Shown piece after piece: positions 29,873 to 37,299 of a DNA stretch of 64,000 bases. Both the position numbers and the translations under genes were made by a program. Source of the DNA: Chelativorans salis (GTDB lineage Bacteria; Pseudomonadota; Alphaproteobacteria; Rhizobiales; Rhizobiaceae); NCBI RefSeq assembly GCF_025336525.1, contig NZ_JAOCZP010000004.1:487611-551610 (forward strand), read 5' to 3'. The notes under the pieces were generated by a model. The model did no database searches and was not told where the DNA came from. It worked only from the letters and a program-made list of their open reading frames with translations. Numbering within the stretch: position 1 is the stretch's first letter; the number at the start of each line of letters is the position of its first letter.

Positions 29873-30595
29873 ATGTCCAGAACGGCGATCGTGACCGGCG
29901 GCACGCGAGGCATCGGTGCGGCCATTTCGGTGGGACTGAAGGAAGCCGGCTATAACGTCGCAGCAAACTATGCCGGCAACGAGGCGGCGGCGCAGCGCTT
30001 TACCGAGGAGACGGGCATTCCCGCTTTTCGCTGGTCCGTGGCCGATTACGAAGCGTGCGCGGCCGGCATCGCCCAGGTGGAGGCGGAGCTGGGGCCTATC
30101 GACGTGCTGGTCAACAACGCCGGCATCACCCGGGACGCCATGTTCCACAAGATGACGCCCGAGCAATGGCGCGAGGTCATCGACACCAATCTTTCCGGCG
30201 CCTTCAATATGACGCACCCTCTTTGGTCCGGCATGCGCGAGCGTGGCTTCGGCCGCATCATCACCATCTCCTCCATCAACGGCCAGAAGGGCCAAATGGG
30301 ACAGGCCAACTATTCGGCCGCCAAGGCCGGCGACCTCGGCTTCACCAAGGCTCTGGCCCAGGAGGGCGCGCGCGCCGGCATCACCGTCAACGCCGTCTGC
30401 CCCGGCTATATCGCCACCGATATGGTGATGGCCGTGCCGGAGGCGGTGCGCGAGAAGATCATCGCCCAGATTCCCGTTGGCCGGCTGGGCGAGGCGGCGG
30501 AGATCGCCCGCTGCGTCGTCTTCCTCGCCTCCGAAGAGGCCGGCTTCATCACCGGCTCGACGCTGACAGCCAACGGCGGGCAGTACATCGCGTGA
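29873..30595 (+). CDS. phaB: Acetoacetyl-CoA reductase
   Basis: NADPH-dependent short-chain reductase making (R)-3-hydroxybutyryl-CoA for PHB synthesis. 240 residues. Features: TGGTRGIGAAIS, NNAGITRDAMFHKM (typical of PhaB), the catalytic Ser in ITISSINGQKGQMGQ, and YSAAK. SD GGGAGGAG lies upstream of ATG 29873. Located directly after phaA. Confidence 0.95.
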   Translation: MSRTAIVTGGTRGIGAAISVGLKEAGYNVAANYAGNEAAAQRFTEETGIPAFRWSVADYEACAAGIAQVEAELGPIDVLVNNAGITRDAMFHKMTPEQWREVIDTNLSGAFNMTHPLWSGMRERGFGRIITISSINGQKGQMGQANYSAAKAGDLGFTKALAQEGARAGITVNAVCPGYIATDMVMAVPEAVREKIIAQIPVGRLGEAAEIARCVVFLASEEAGFITGSTLTANGGQYIA

Positions 30596-30737
30596 AATTG
30601 CGCATGTGCCCCAGAGCGAGACAAAGTTATTAACAGCCCCACAGGCGCACCTGTGGGAATCCTGTGGAGCGTCGGTCGACAAGCTGTGGAAGACACAACA
30701 TCTTGTGTGGAACAAAAAGGGAATATACTCCGAACAC

Positions 30738-30759
30738 TGATTCGTCGCCGATTCGTTCC
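30738..30759 (+). repeat. 22-bp direct repeat, copy 1
   Basis: Begins TGATTCGTCGC and continues CGATTCGTTCC; 21 of 22 bases are identical to the copy at 31011-31032, 273 bp downstream. Each copy holds two GATTC (GANTC) sites 11 bp apart, one helical turn. Confidence 0.85.
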
Positions 30760-31010
30760 GGGTTTGGCCGGAACGTTAACGCCGAACCTCCCGGAAGGTG
30801 CGGAGCCTTTAACGAAAGCCTAGGAAACCTTAATGAAATCTGAAGCTTGGCCATGGCACCCCGGTGCCGTGTTCATGTTGGGGGACAAAAGTTAACGCGC
30901 GGCAGCGGAATCGGTAGTGAGCGTCGGAACACCGATTCATGATGTGGCTATAAGTGATACTGTGACCACCATATATTGTGGTGCACAAACAGGGAACACG
31001 GACAGGTCAG

Positions 31011-31032
31011 TGATTCGTCGCTGATTCGTTCC
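31011..31032 (+). repeat. 22-bp direct repeat, copy 2
   Basis: Same sequence as 30738-30759 except for one C-to-T change, and followed two bases later by a further GANTC site (GACTC at 31034-31038). Lies 127 bp before the chosen helicase start. Confidence 0.85.
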
Positions 31033-31158
31033 AGACTCGTTCCAAAGATTAACCCGGAAGCGTTTTTTGCCTTTTGTTCCTCCCGACACTTCCTATATGT
31101 CTGCGGCGGTAGTGGGGGTTTTGCGCTTCCGCACCACGCATGCGAGATCAGGCTGCGG

Positions 31159-34100
31159 ATGAATATTCAGCCAAAGTACAGCGAACCTGCCGTCCTCGAC
31201 GGACGCGGCGTGACGGCGGTTCTGGGACCCACCAACACCGGAAAGACGCATCTGGCCATCGAGCGGATGGTGGCGCACGAGTCCGGCCTCATCGGCCTGC
31301 CGCTGCGCCTCCTGGCGCGAGAGGTCTACGGCCGCGTGGCGAGCCGTGTCGGTGAGCAGAACGTGGCGCTGATCACCGGCGAGGAGAAGATCGTGCCGCC
31401 CGGCGCGCGCTATTCCGTGTGCACGGTGGAAGCGATGCCGCGCCAGACGGACGCCGCCTTCGTGGCCATCGACGAGGTGCAGCTTGCCGGCGACCTGGAG
31501 CGCGGTCACATCTTCACTGACCGCATCCTAAACCTGCGCGGCCGGCAGGAGACCCTGCTTTTGGGGGCGGCCACGATGCGCGGCATCCTGGAGAGGCTCT
31601 TGAGAGGCATCTCCGTCGTCACGCGCCCGCGCATGTCGTTGCTCAGCTATGCCGGCTCAAAGAAGATCACGCGCCTGCCGCGCCGCTCCGCCGTCGTCGC
31701 GTTCTCGGCCGACGAGGTCTATGCCATCGGCGAGCTCATCCGCCGCCAGCGCGGCGGTGCGGCCATCGTGCTCGGCGCGCTCAGCCCGCGCACGCGCAAC
31801 GCCCAGGTCGCGCTCTACCAGTCGGGCGATGTCGATTATCTCGTCGCCACTGACGCCATCGGCATGGGGCTCAACCTCGATGTCGACCACGTGGCCTTCG
31901 CCCAGAACCGTAAGTTCGACGGTTTTCAGAACCGTGAACTGTCGGCAGCCGAGCTCGCGCAGATTGCCGGCCGCGCCGGGCGCCACGTGCGCGACGGCAC
32001 CTTCGGCGTCACCGGCCGGGTCGATCCGTTCGCCGATGCCCTGGTCGAGCGCATCGAGACGCACCAGTTCGAGCCAGTGAAGATGCTGCAATGGCGCTCG
32101 GCCGACGTCGACCTTGCCAGCATCGATGCGCTGAAAGCTTCGCTCGAGGCCGCGCCGCCGGCCGAAGGCCTGACGCGAGCGCTGCCGGCGGCGGATTTGC
32201 GCGTGCTCGATCACCTGTCGAAGGACGACAATATCTGCGCGCTTGCCGCCGGGCGCAAAGAGGTGGCGCTTCTTTGGGATGCATGTGCCTTGCCCGATTA
32301 CCGCAAGATCGCGCCTGCCCAGCATGCCGAGCTGGTCGGCGCCATCTTTGCCGACCTTTCCCGCACCGGACACGTGGACGAGGATTATCTGGCCGATCAG
32401 GTGCGCCGCGCCTCTTCCACCGAGGGCGAAATCGACGCGCTGTCGGCGCGAATCGCTCAGATTCGCACCTGGACCTTCGTTTCTCACCGTCCTGGCTGGT
32501 TGTCCGATCCGACACACTGGCAGGAAAAAACGCGCGAGATCGAGGACAGGCTGTCGGATGCCCTGCATGAACGATTGACGAAACGGTTCGTTGACCGCAG
32601 GACTTCCGTGCTCATGAAGCGCTTGAGAGAGAACGCAATGCCCGAAGCAGAAATCAGCCCCGCCGGCGACGTCCTGGTGGAAGGCCACCATGTGGGCGAG
32701 ATGCAGGGATTCCGCTTCACTGCCGACAGAAGCGCGGAGGGCGAGGACGCCCGCGCCGTCAAGACGGCTGCGCAGAAGGCGCTGGCGGCGGAGTTCGAGA
32801 CCCGTGCTGAGCGTTTTGCCACCGCGCCCAACGGCGACCTGGCGCTCGGCTCCGACGGTATCCTGCGCTGGCTCGGCGCGCCGGTGGCCACATTGGCGGT
32901 GGGCGACGACGCCTTGAGGCCGCGCGTGATCCTGCTCGCCGACGAGCAACTCACGGGGCCGGCGCGCGACAAGGTGGCGGCGCGCGCCGAGCGCTTCGTC
33001 AATTTCCAGATCGAAAGCCAGCTCAAGCCGCTCCTCGACCTGAAGAACGCCGAGACGCTGACCGGCATCGCCCGTGGGCTCGCCTTCCAGCTGGCAGAGA
33101 ATTTTGGCCTTTTGAACCGCCGCGACGTGGCTGAGGAGGTGCGCTCGCTCGATCAGGAAGCGCGGGCGGCCTTGAGAAGGCTCGGCGTGCGCTTCGGCGC
33201 CTACCACATCTTCGTGCCCGCCCTCGTCAAGCCGGGGCCGGCCGGGCTCTCGACCCTTCTGTGGGCGCTCAAGAACGACGCCAGGGACAAGCCCGGCTAC
33301 GGGGACGTCGTGGCAGCGCTTGCCGCCGGCCGCACCTCCATCGTCACCGAGCCCGGCTTCGAGCGCGCCTTCTACCGCCTCGCCGGCTTCCGCAATCTCG
33401 GCCGCCGGGCCGTGCGCATCGACATCCTGGAGCGGCTGGCCGACCTCATCCGCCCGGCGATCAGCTGGAGACCGGGTACGGGCAAGCGGCCCGAGGGCGC
33501 CTATGACAGCGGCGCCTTCGTCGTTACGCCCGCCATGATGTCGATCCTGGGTGCGACCGCCGAGGACATGGAGGCCATCCTCAAGGGGCTCGGCTATCGC
33601 GGCGATGCGAAGCCGGCTGAAGAGGTGACGGCAAGGCTCAAAACACTGGACCGCAGCGCCGAGGCCGAGGCGATGGCAAAGGAAGCGGCTGGGGCCCCTG
33701 CCGAGGAAAAGCCGGCAACGAGCGAGGAAGAGACTGCCACGGAAAAACCGACCGAGGGCGAGGGAGAGACCAGCTCGCCCAGTTCTGCCGCTGAATTGCA
33801 GCCGGCGGATAAGACGGCACCCGCCGAGTCGTCAGTGCCGGATCGCGCTGCCGTTGAGAGCGGGACGGCAGGCTCGCAGCCGGATCGGGCCTCCGAGACT
33901 GAAAGCCTTGCCAGTGGCAAGGGCCCTGCGCAGCCCGTGGAGATTGAGGCCGAGACAGGCGAAAAGGCCCATAATGCCAGCCTCGGCGAGGCGTCCGCCG
34001 ACGCTGCCGGTGCGGAAGCAGAGGAAGCGCCCAAGCCCGTCATCATCTGGCGCCAGGCGCGTACCGAGCGGCGTCACCCGCCGCGTGGCCGCGACAGGCA

Positions 34101-34305
34101 GGACGGCGACCGTCAGGCGCACGGCAAGGGGGGCCGCCCGCGCTACGCCGACGAAGGCCAGCGCAAGGGGCCGCGGAAGGGTAAGGACAGCCAGCGGAAA
34201 GGCCCGCCGAACAGCCGGCCGCCGCGCAGCGACCGCCCGGCGAAGATCGATCCCGACTCGCCCTTCGCCAAACTCGCCGCCCTCAAGGATCAGCTCACCA
34301 AGTAG
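31159..34305 (+). CDS. SUV3-like DExH RNA/DNA helicase with long acidic-basic tail
   Basis: ATP-dependent helicase of 1048 residues related to mitochondrial SUV3. Motif I GPTNTGKTHLA, motif II IDEVQLAGD (DEVQ), motif III LLGAATM, motif V DAIGMGLNLDVDHVAF and motif VI QIAGRAGRHVRDGTFG. From about residue 835 the protein is low-complexity: a Glu/Ala/Pro/Ser-rich acidic stretch, then a basic Arg/Lys/Gly/Pro segment (DRQAHGKGGRPRY, EGQRKGPRKGKDSQRKG), probably RNA-binding. ATG 31159 is chosen since the first residues then lead into AVLGPTNTGK after 24 residues. The S4 RNA-binding gene follows after 14 bp, which suggests a shared role in RNA metabolism. Confidence 0.9.
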   Translation: MNIQPKYSEPAVLDGRGVTAVLGPTNTGKTHLAIERMVAHESGLIGLPLRLLAREVYGRVASRVGEQNVALITGEEKIVPPGARYSVCTVEAMPRQTDAAFVAIDEVQLAGDLERGHIFTDRILNLRGRQETLLLGAATMRGILERLLRGISVVTRPRMSLLSYAGSKKITRLPRRSAVVAFSADEVYAIGELIRRQRGGAAIVLGALSPRTRNAQVALYQSGDVDYLVATDAIGMGLNLDVDHVAFAQNRKFDGFQNRELSAAELAQIAGRAGRHVRDGTFGVTGRVDPFADALVERIETHQFEPVKMLQWRSADVDLASIDALKASLEAAPPAEGLTRALPAADLRVLDHLSKDDNICALAAGRKEVALLWDACALPDYRKIAPAQHAELVGAIFADLSRTGHVDEDYLADQVRRASSTEGEIDALSARIAQIRTWTFVSHRPGWLSDPTHWQEKTREIEDRLSDALHERLTKRFVDRRTSVLMKRLRENAMPEAEISPAGDVLVEGHHVGEMQGFRFTADRSAEGEDARAVKTAAQKALAAEFETRAERFATAPNGDLALGSDGILRWLGAPVATLAVGDDALRPRVILLADEQLTGPARDKVAARAERFVNFQIESQLKPLLDLKNAETLTGIARGLAFQLAENFGLLNRRDVAEEVRSLDQEARAALRRLGVRFGAYHIFVPALVKPGPAGLSTLLWALKNDARDKPGYGDVVAALAAGRTSIVTEPGFERAFYRLAGFRNLGRRAVRIDILERLADLIRPAISWRPGTGKRPEGAYDSGAFVVTPAMMSILGATAEDMEAILKGLGYRGDAKPAEEVTARLKTLDRSAEAEAMAKEAAGAPAEEKPATSEEETATEKPTEGEGETSSPSSAAELQPADKTAPAESSVPDRAAVESGTAGSQPDRASETESLASGKGPAQPVEIEAETGEKAHNASLGEASADAAGAEAEEAPKPVIIWRQARTERRHPPRGRDRQDGDRQAHGKGGRPRYADEGQRKGPRKGKDSQRKGPPNSRPPRSDRPAKIDPDSPFAKLAALKDQLTK

Positions 34306-34319
34306 GGACAGCGCCACCC

Positions 34320-34697
34320 GTGACCGCCGAGGGACGCCAGCGTATCGACAAGTGGCTGTTCTTCGCGCGTGTGGTCAAGTCGCGCTCGCTCGCCGCCAGG
34401 CTCGCCCAGGCTGGCCGTGTGCGCGTCAACCGCAACAAGATCGATCAGGCTTCACATATGGTGCGGCCGGGCGACGTGCTGACCATCACGCTCGACCGCC
34501 GCATCCTGATCTACCGCATCCTCGACGCCGGTGAGCGGCGTGGTCCAGCGACGGAGGCACGCCTTCTCTTCGAAGACCTCACACCACCTGCGCCGCCGGC
34601 GGCAGACCCAGCGCTGCAGCCGCTGCGGGAACGCGGCGCCGGCCGGCCGACGAAGAAGGAAAGGCGAGCGCTCGACGATTGGAAGGGCGAGGAGTGA
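34320..34697 (+). CDS. S4 domain RNA-binding protein, Hsp15-like
   Basis: 125-residue protein with an N-terminal S4 domain (RIDKWLFFARVVKSRSLAAR, AGRVRVNRNKIDQASHMVR, PGDVLTITLDRRI) and a basic Pro/Arg tail. Relatives (Hsp15, HslR) bind 50S subunits carrying stalled nascent chains. The start codon is GTG (34320); no ATG is available before the domain. It follows the helicase gene by 14 bp, and both are probably on one transcript. Confidence 0.88.
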   Translation: MTAEGRQRIDKWLFFARVVKSRSLAARLAQAGRVRVNRNKIDQASHMVRPGDVLTITLDRRILIYRILDAGERRGPATEARLLFEDLTPPAPPAADPALQPLRERGAGRPTKKERRALDDWKGEE

Positions 34698-34842
34698 GCG
34701 GCCGGGCGGCCATGTGCGGCCCTCCGCCCGCCGGGAAAAGCTGTTCTCCTGCGACCTTCGGCAGGGGAATAGCGGCCCTTGCCACGGCCCCGTAAAGGGT
34801 CTACCTCACGCGCCGACACTATAGACGACCCGAGAGCCCGAA

Positions 34843-35181
34843 ATGACCTACCTCGTGACCGACAACTGCATCAAGTGCAAGTACATGGATTGCATCGAGG
34901 TGTGCCCGGTCGATTGCTTCTACGAGGGCGAGAACATGCTCGTCATCCATCCGGATGAGTGCATCGATTGCGGTGTGTGCGAGCCCGAGTGCCCCGCCGA
35001 GGCGATCAAACCCGACACAGAGCCGGGGCTCGACAAGTGGCTGCAGGTCAATACCGAATATGCAGAGAAGTGGCCGAACATCACGGCCAAGAAGGAGCCG
35101 CCGGCAGACGCCGAGGAATTCGATGGCGTCGAAGACAAATTCGAGAAATACTTCTCGCCCGAGCCCGGTGAAGGTGATTAG
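34843..35181 (+). CDS. fdxA: 7Fe ferredoxin (FdxA)
   Basis: Small electron carrier, 112 residues. Cysteine pattern: Cys9, Cys17 and Cys50 for the [3Fe-4S] cluster, and Cys21, Cys40, Cys43 and Cys46 for the [4Fe-4S] cluster, in [17 protein letters not shown] and [13 protein letters not shown]. The acidic C-terminal extension ([20 protein letters not shown]) is usual for the alphaproteobacterial FdxA. Its position before carD is conserved in rhizobia. Confidence 0.96.
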   Translation: MTYLVTDNCIKCKYMDCIEVCPVDCFYEGENMLVIHPDECIDCGVCEPECPAEAIKPDTEPGLDKWLQVNTEYAEKWPNITAKKEPPADAEEFDGVEDKFEKYFSPEPGEGD

Positions 35182-35542
35182 AAACGGGCCGCGGCGGCCG
35201 CAATCAGCGCCGCGTCACCATGTCGCAAGTACCGCACCGGCCGGGGATTGCCCACCGGTGGCGACTGTGCACGTGCAGCAAATAGTTGATTCTTTCAGCT
35301 TTTTGTATTATCTTTCTTCGACATGCCGGTGACGATACGTCTTTTGATGGCGCAGAAGAAAAATCACTGAAAGGTGGGGCTACATATCCGGGCCGAGGCA
35401 ACTTGGGCCATGGCAACGTGCGTGAGCAGCAGCCAGGTCACCCGGAGACCATCTTCTCCAGCGCCTTTCAATTGCAGACCGGCCATTTGCACGGGCGGGC
35501 GCGGGCGTACTCCGCCCCATTGAGAACAGGAGTGTTAAGCGT
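35182..35542. other. 361-bp intergenic region before carD
   Basis: No gene is supported. There is a GC-rich palindrome (CCGCGGCGGCCGC region, about 35188-35202), then a notably AT-rich stretch at 35280-35325, which is the likely promoter area for carD, and an AGGAG Shine-Dalgarno at 35528-35532. The one reading frame entering carD in another frame (35286-35636) looks spurious. Confidence 0.6.
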
Positions 35543-36115
35543 ATGGCAAACCAGCAGAAGAAGTCGGCACAGCGTCAGGGGTTCAAGACGGGTGAATACA
35601 TCGTCTACCCCGCGCACGGGGTCGGACAGATCGTAACGATCGAAGACCAGGAAGTGGCCGGGCACAAGCTGGAGCTGTTCGTGATCGATTTCCAGAAGGA
35701 CAAGATGCGTCTTAAGGTGCCGGTGGCCAAGGCGACTACGATCGGTATGCGCAAGCTTTCGGAGACGGATTATGTCGACCGCGCGCTCAAGGTCGTGCAG
35801 GGCCGCGCCCGCGTCAAGCGCACCATGTGGTCGCGCCGGGCGCAGGAGTACGACGCCAAGATCAATTCCGGTGATCTGATCTCCATCTCCGAGGTGGTGC
35901 GTGACCTCTATCGCGCCGAGAACCAGCCGGAGCAGTCCTATTCCGAGCGTCAGCTCTACGAGGCCGCGCTCGACCGCATGGCGCGCGAGATCGCCGCGGT
36001 CAACCGCGTTTCGGAGACCGAGGCCGTACGGCTGATCGAAGTGAACCTCGCCAAGGGTCCGCGCCGTGGCGCCAAGGCCGACAACGAGGAGACGGAGAAG
36101 GAAGAAGCTGCGTAA
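35543..36115 (+). CDS. carD: CarD family transcriptional regulator
   Basis: RNA polymerase-binding regulator of 190 residues. The N-terminal Tudor-like RNAP-interaction domain is clear (FKTGEYIVYPAHGVGQIVTI, then DKMRLKVPVAKA), followed by the helical DNA-binding part (RTMWSRRAQEYDAKINSGDL, SEVVRDLYRAENQPEQSYSE) and a Lys/Glu-rich tail. CarD stabilises promoter open complexes, chiefly at rRNA and housekeeping promoters. Located between fdxA and rpoH2, with an intrinsic terminator after it. Confidence 0.95.
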   Translation: MANQQKKSAQRQGFKTGEYIVYPAHGVGQIVTIEDQEVAGHKLELFVIDFQKDKMRLKVPVAKATTIGMRKLSETDYVDRALKVVQGRARVKRTMWSRRAQEYDAKINSGDLISISEVVRDLYRAENQPEQSYSERQLYEAALDRMAREIAAVNRVSETEAVRLIEVNLAKGPRRGAKADNEETEKEEAA

Positions 36116-36146
36116 GCCTCTTTCTTTCCAGGCTGAATTAGTTTTG

Positions 36147-36180
36147 GGTCCGGCCGCCTTGCGGTCGGACCTTTTTGTTT
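36147..36180 (+). terminator. Intrinsic terminator of carD
   Basis: GGTCCGGCCGC (36147-36157) pairs with GCGGTCGGACC (36161-36171) at 10 of 11 positions with a 3-nt loop, followed by TTTTTGTTTT. Located 32 bp after the carD stop. Confidence 0.92.
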
Positions 36181-36307
36181 TCCGGCTACTTTTCTGGTAG
36201 GCGAAGCGCCGACCTCCGAAGCCGGGTTCTTTTCATAAAGCTTTGAAACTGCACACCCCGTCTCGGGAAAACGGCGGTTCACTCCGTAATCACTGTTTCG
36301 TGCCGGT

Positions 36308-36332
36308 GGAACTTTTGCCTTCCGCTCGGGTT
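36308..36332 (+). promoter_or_regulatory. EcfG (RpoE2)-type promoter of rpoH2
   Basis: GGAAC (36308-36312), 16 nt, then GGTT (36329-36332); equivalent to GGAAC-N18-TT. It lies 90 bp before ATG 36423. Transcription of rpoH2 by the EcfG factor RpoE2 is established in Sinorhizobium, which supports the call in spite of the one -10 mismatch. It sits in the 307-bp carD-rpoH2 gap, which otherwise holds only the carD terminator. Confidence 0.7.
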
Positions 36333-36422
36333 ATTCTACGCGAATTTAACCGGGTACGGGCCGGGTGTGGGAATGGGTTGTTGCAGCCGGCCATCATCGG
36401 CGACCGCAGGAGCGCTGAGGAG

Positions 36423-37286
36423 ATGCAGCAGAGCGCCGGGCGAAGGCTAGTCAAGGCAGCCATGAAGGCGCCCTACTTGGCGCGCGAGGAAGAGCATGCG
36501 CTCGCCGTCCGATGGAAGGAGCGCCAGGACCAGCAGGCCCTTCACCGCATGACAATAGCGCATATGCGGCTCGTCATTGCCATGGCAAGCCGTTTCCGTA
36601 ATTTCGGTCTGTCGATGAGCGACCTCATCCAGGAAGGGCATGTCGGCCTGCTCGAGGCGGCCGCGCGCTTCGACCCCTCGCGCCAGGTGCGCTTCTCGAC
36701 CTATGCCACCTGGTGGATCCGCGCCTCCATGCAGGATTATATCCTGCGCAACTGGTCCATCGTGCGCGGTGGCACGAGTTCCGCCCAGAAGGCGCTGTTC
36801 TTCAATCTTAGGCGGTTGAGAGCCAAGCTGCAGAAAACCGGCGGCGCCGCGCCGTCCGAGGAGATCTACCGCGAGGTTGCGCAGGCGCTCCATGTTTCGA
36901 AGGACGACGTGGCGTTGATGGACGCGCGGCTGGCCGGCTCCGACACGTCGCTCAACGCACCGCTAAAAAGCGATAACGACCTTGCCTCCGAGCGGATCGA
37001 GTTCCTGATCTGCGACGACCCGCCGCCCGACGAACTGGCGCGCGAGTCAATCGACGGCGAGCGCCGCGCGCAATGGCTCAACCAGGCGCTGGAGACGCTC
37101 AACGGCCGCGAGCTGACGATCCTGCGCGAGAGGCGGCTCTCAGAGGAGGGCGCGACGCTGGAGTCGCTGGGAGCTACGCTCGGCATTTCCAAGGAGCGTG
37201 TGCGCCAGATCGAATCGCGCGCCTTGGAAAAGCTGCGCACCGCGCTGGTTAAGCGGCATCCGGAGATTACCGCACAAGCTGGCTGA
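36423..37286 (+). CDS. rpoH2: RNA polymerase factor sigma-32, RpoH2 type
   Basis: Alternative sigma factor of 287 residues. Region 2 is nearly unmistakable for RpoH: FRNFGLSMSDLIQEGHVGLL, RFSTYATWWIRASMQDYILR, and the RpoH box NWSIVRGGTSSAQKALFFNL. Region 4 ends GISKERVRQIESRALEKLR. The short N terminus (KAAMKAPYLAREEEHALAVRWKE) fits RpoH2 better than RpoH1. ATG 36423 is preferred although AGGAG is only one base from it; the open frame upstream (from 36243) is not sigma-like. It probably relays the general stress response. Confidence 0.93.
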   Translation: MQQSAGRRLVKAAMKAPYLAREEEHALAVRWKERQDQQALHRMTIAHMRLVIAMASRFRNFGLSMSDLIQEGHVGLLEAAARFDPSRQVRFSTYATWWIRASMQDYILRNWSIVRGGTSSAQKALFFNLRRLRAKLQKTGGAAPSEEIYREVAQALHVSKDDVALMDARLAGSDTSLNAPLKSDNDLASERIEFLICDDPPPDELARESIDGERRAQWLNQALETLNGRELTILRERRLSEEGATLESLGATLGISKERVRQIESRALEKLRTALVKRHPEITAQAG

Positions 37287-37299
37287 AGCGCCGCACGCT

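Larger units (their letters stand above)
30596..31158. other. 563-bp non-coding region dense in TGTGG and GANTC motifs
   Basis: No convincing gene is present on either strand. In order: a TTATTAACA sequence (30627-30635); four same-strand TGTGG(A/G) motifs starting at 30652, 30663, 30685 and 30706, spaced 11, 22 and 21 bp; seven GANTC sites between 30739 and 31038; a duplicated 22-bp segment; and an imperfect palindrome with ACCAC/GTGGT arms at 30965-30982. The helicase frame is open from 30976, but that part has no protein-like character. It probably holds the promoter and leader of the helicase gene. Confidence 0.75.

Noticed and set aside
30976..31158. N-terminal extension of the helicase frame
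   Set aside because: The stretch overlaps the duplicated GANTC element, and its translation has no protein character; ATG 31159 precedes the helicase motif I at the usual distance.
30596..31158. Chromosomal replication origin
   Set aside because: Motifs are suggestive, but no hemE, parAB, gidAB or dnaA is near and the DnaA-box matches are only 6-7 of 9. GC skew of the whole chromosome would decide; kept only as a regulatory candidate.
35286..35636. 116-codon frame overlapping the start of carD
   Set aside because: Out of frame with carD, no ribosome-binding site of its own and no conserved motif.
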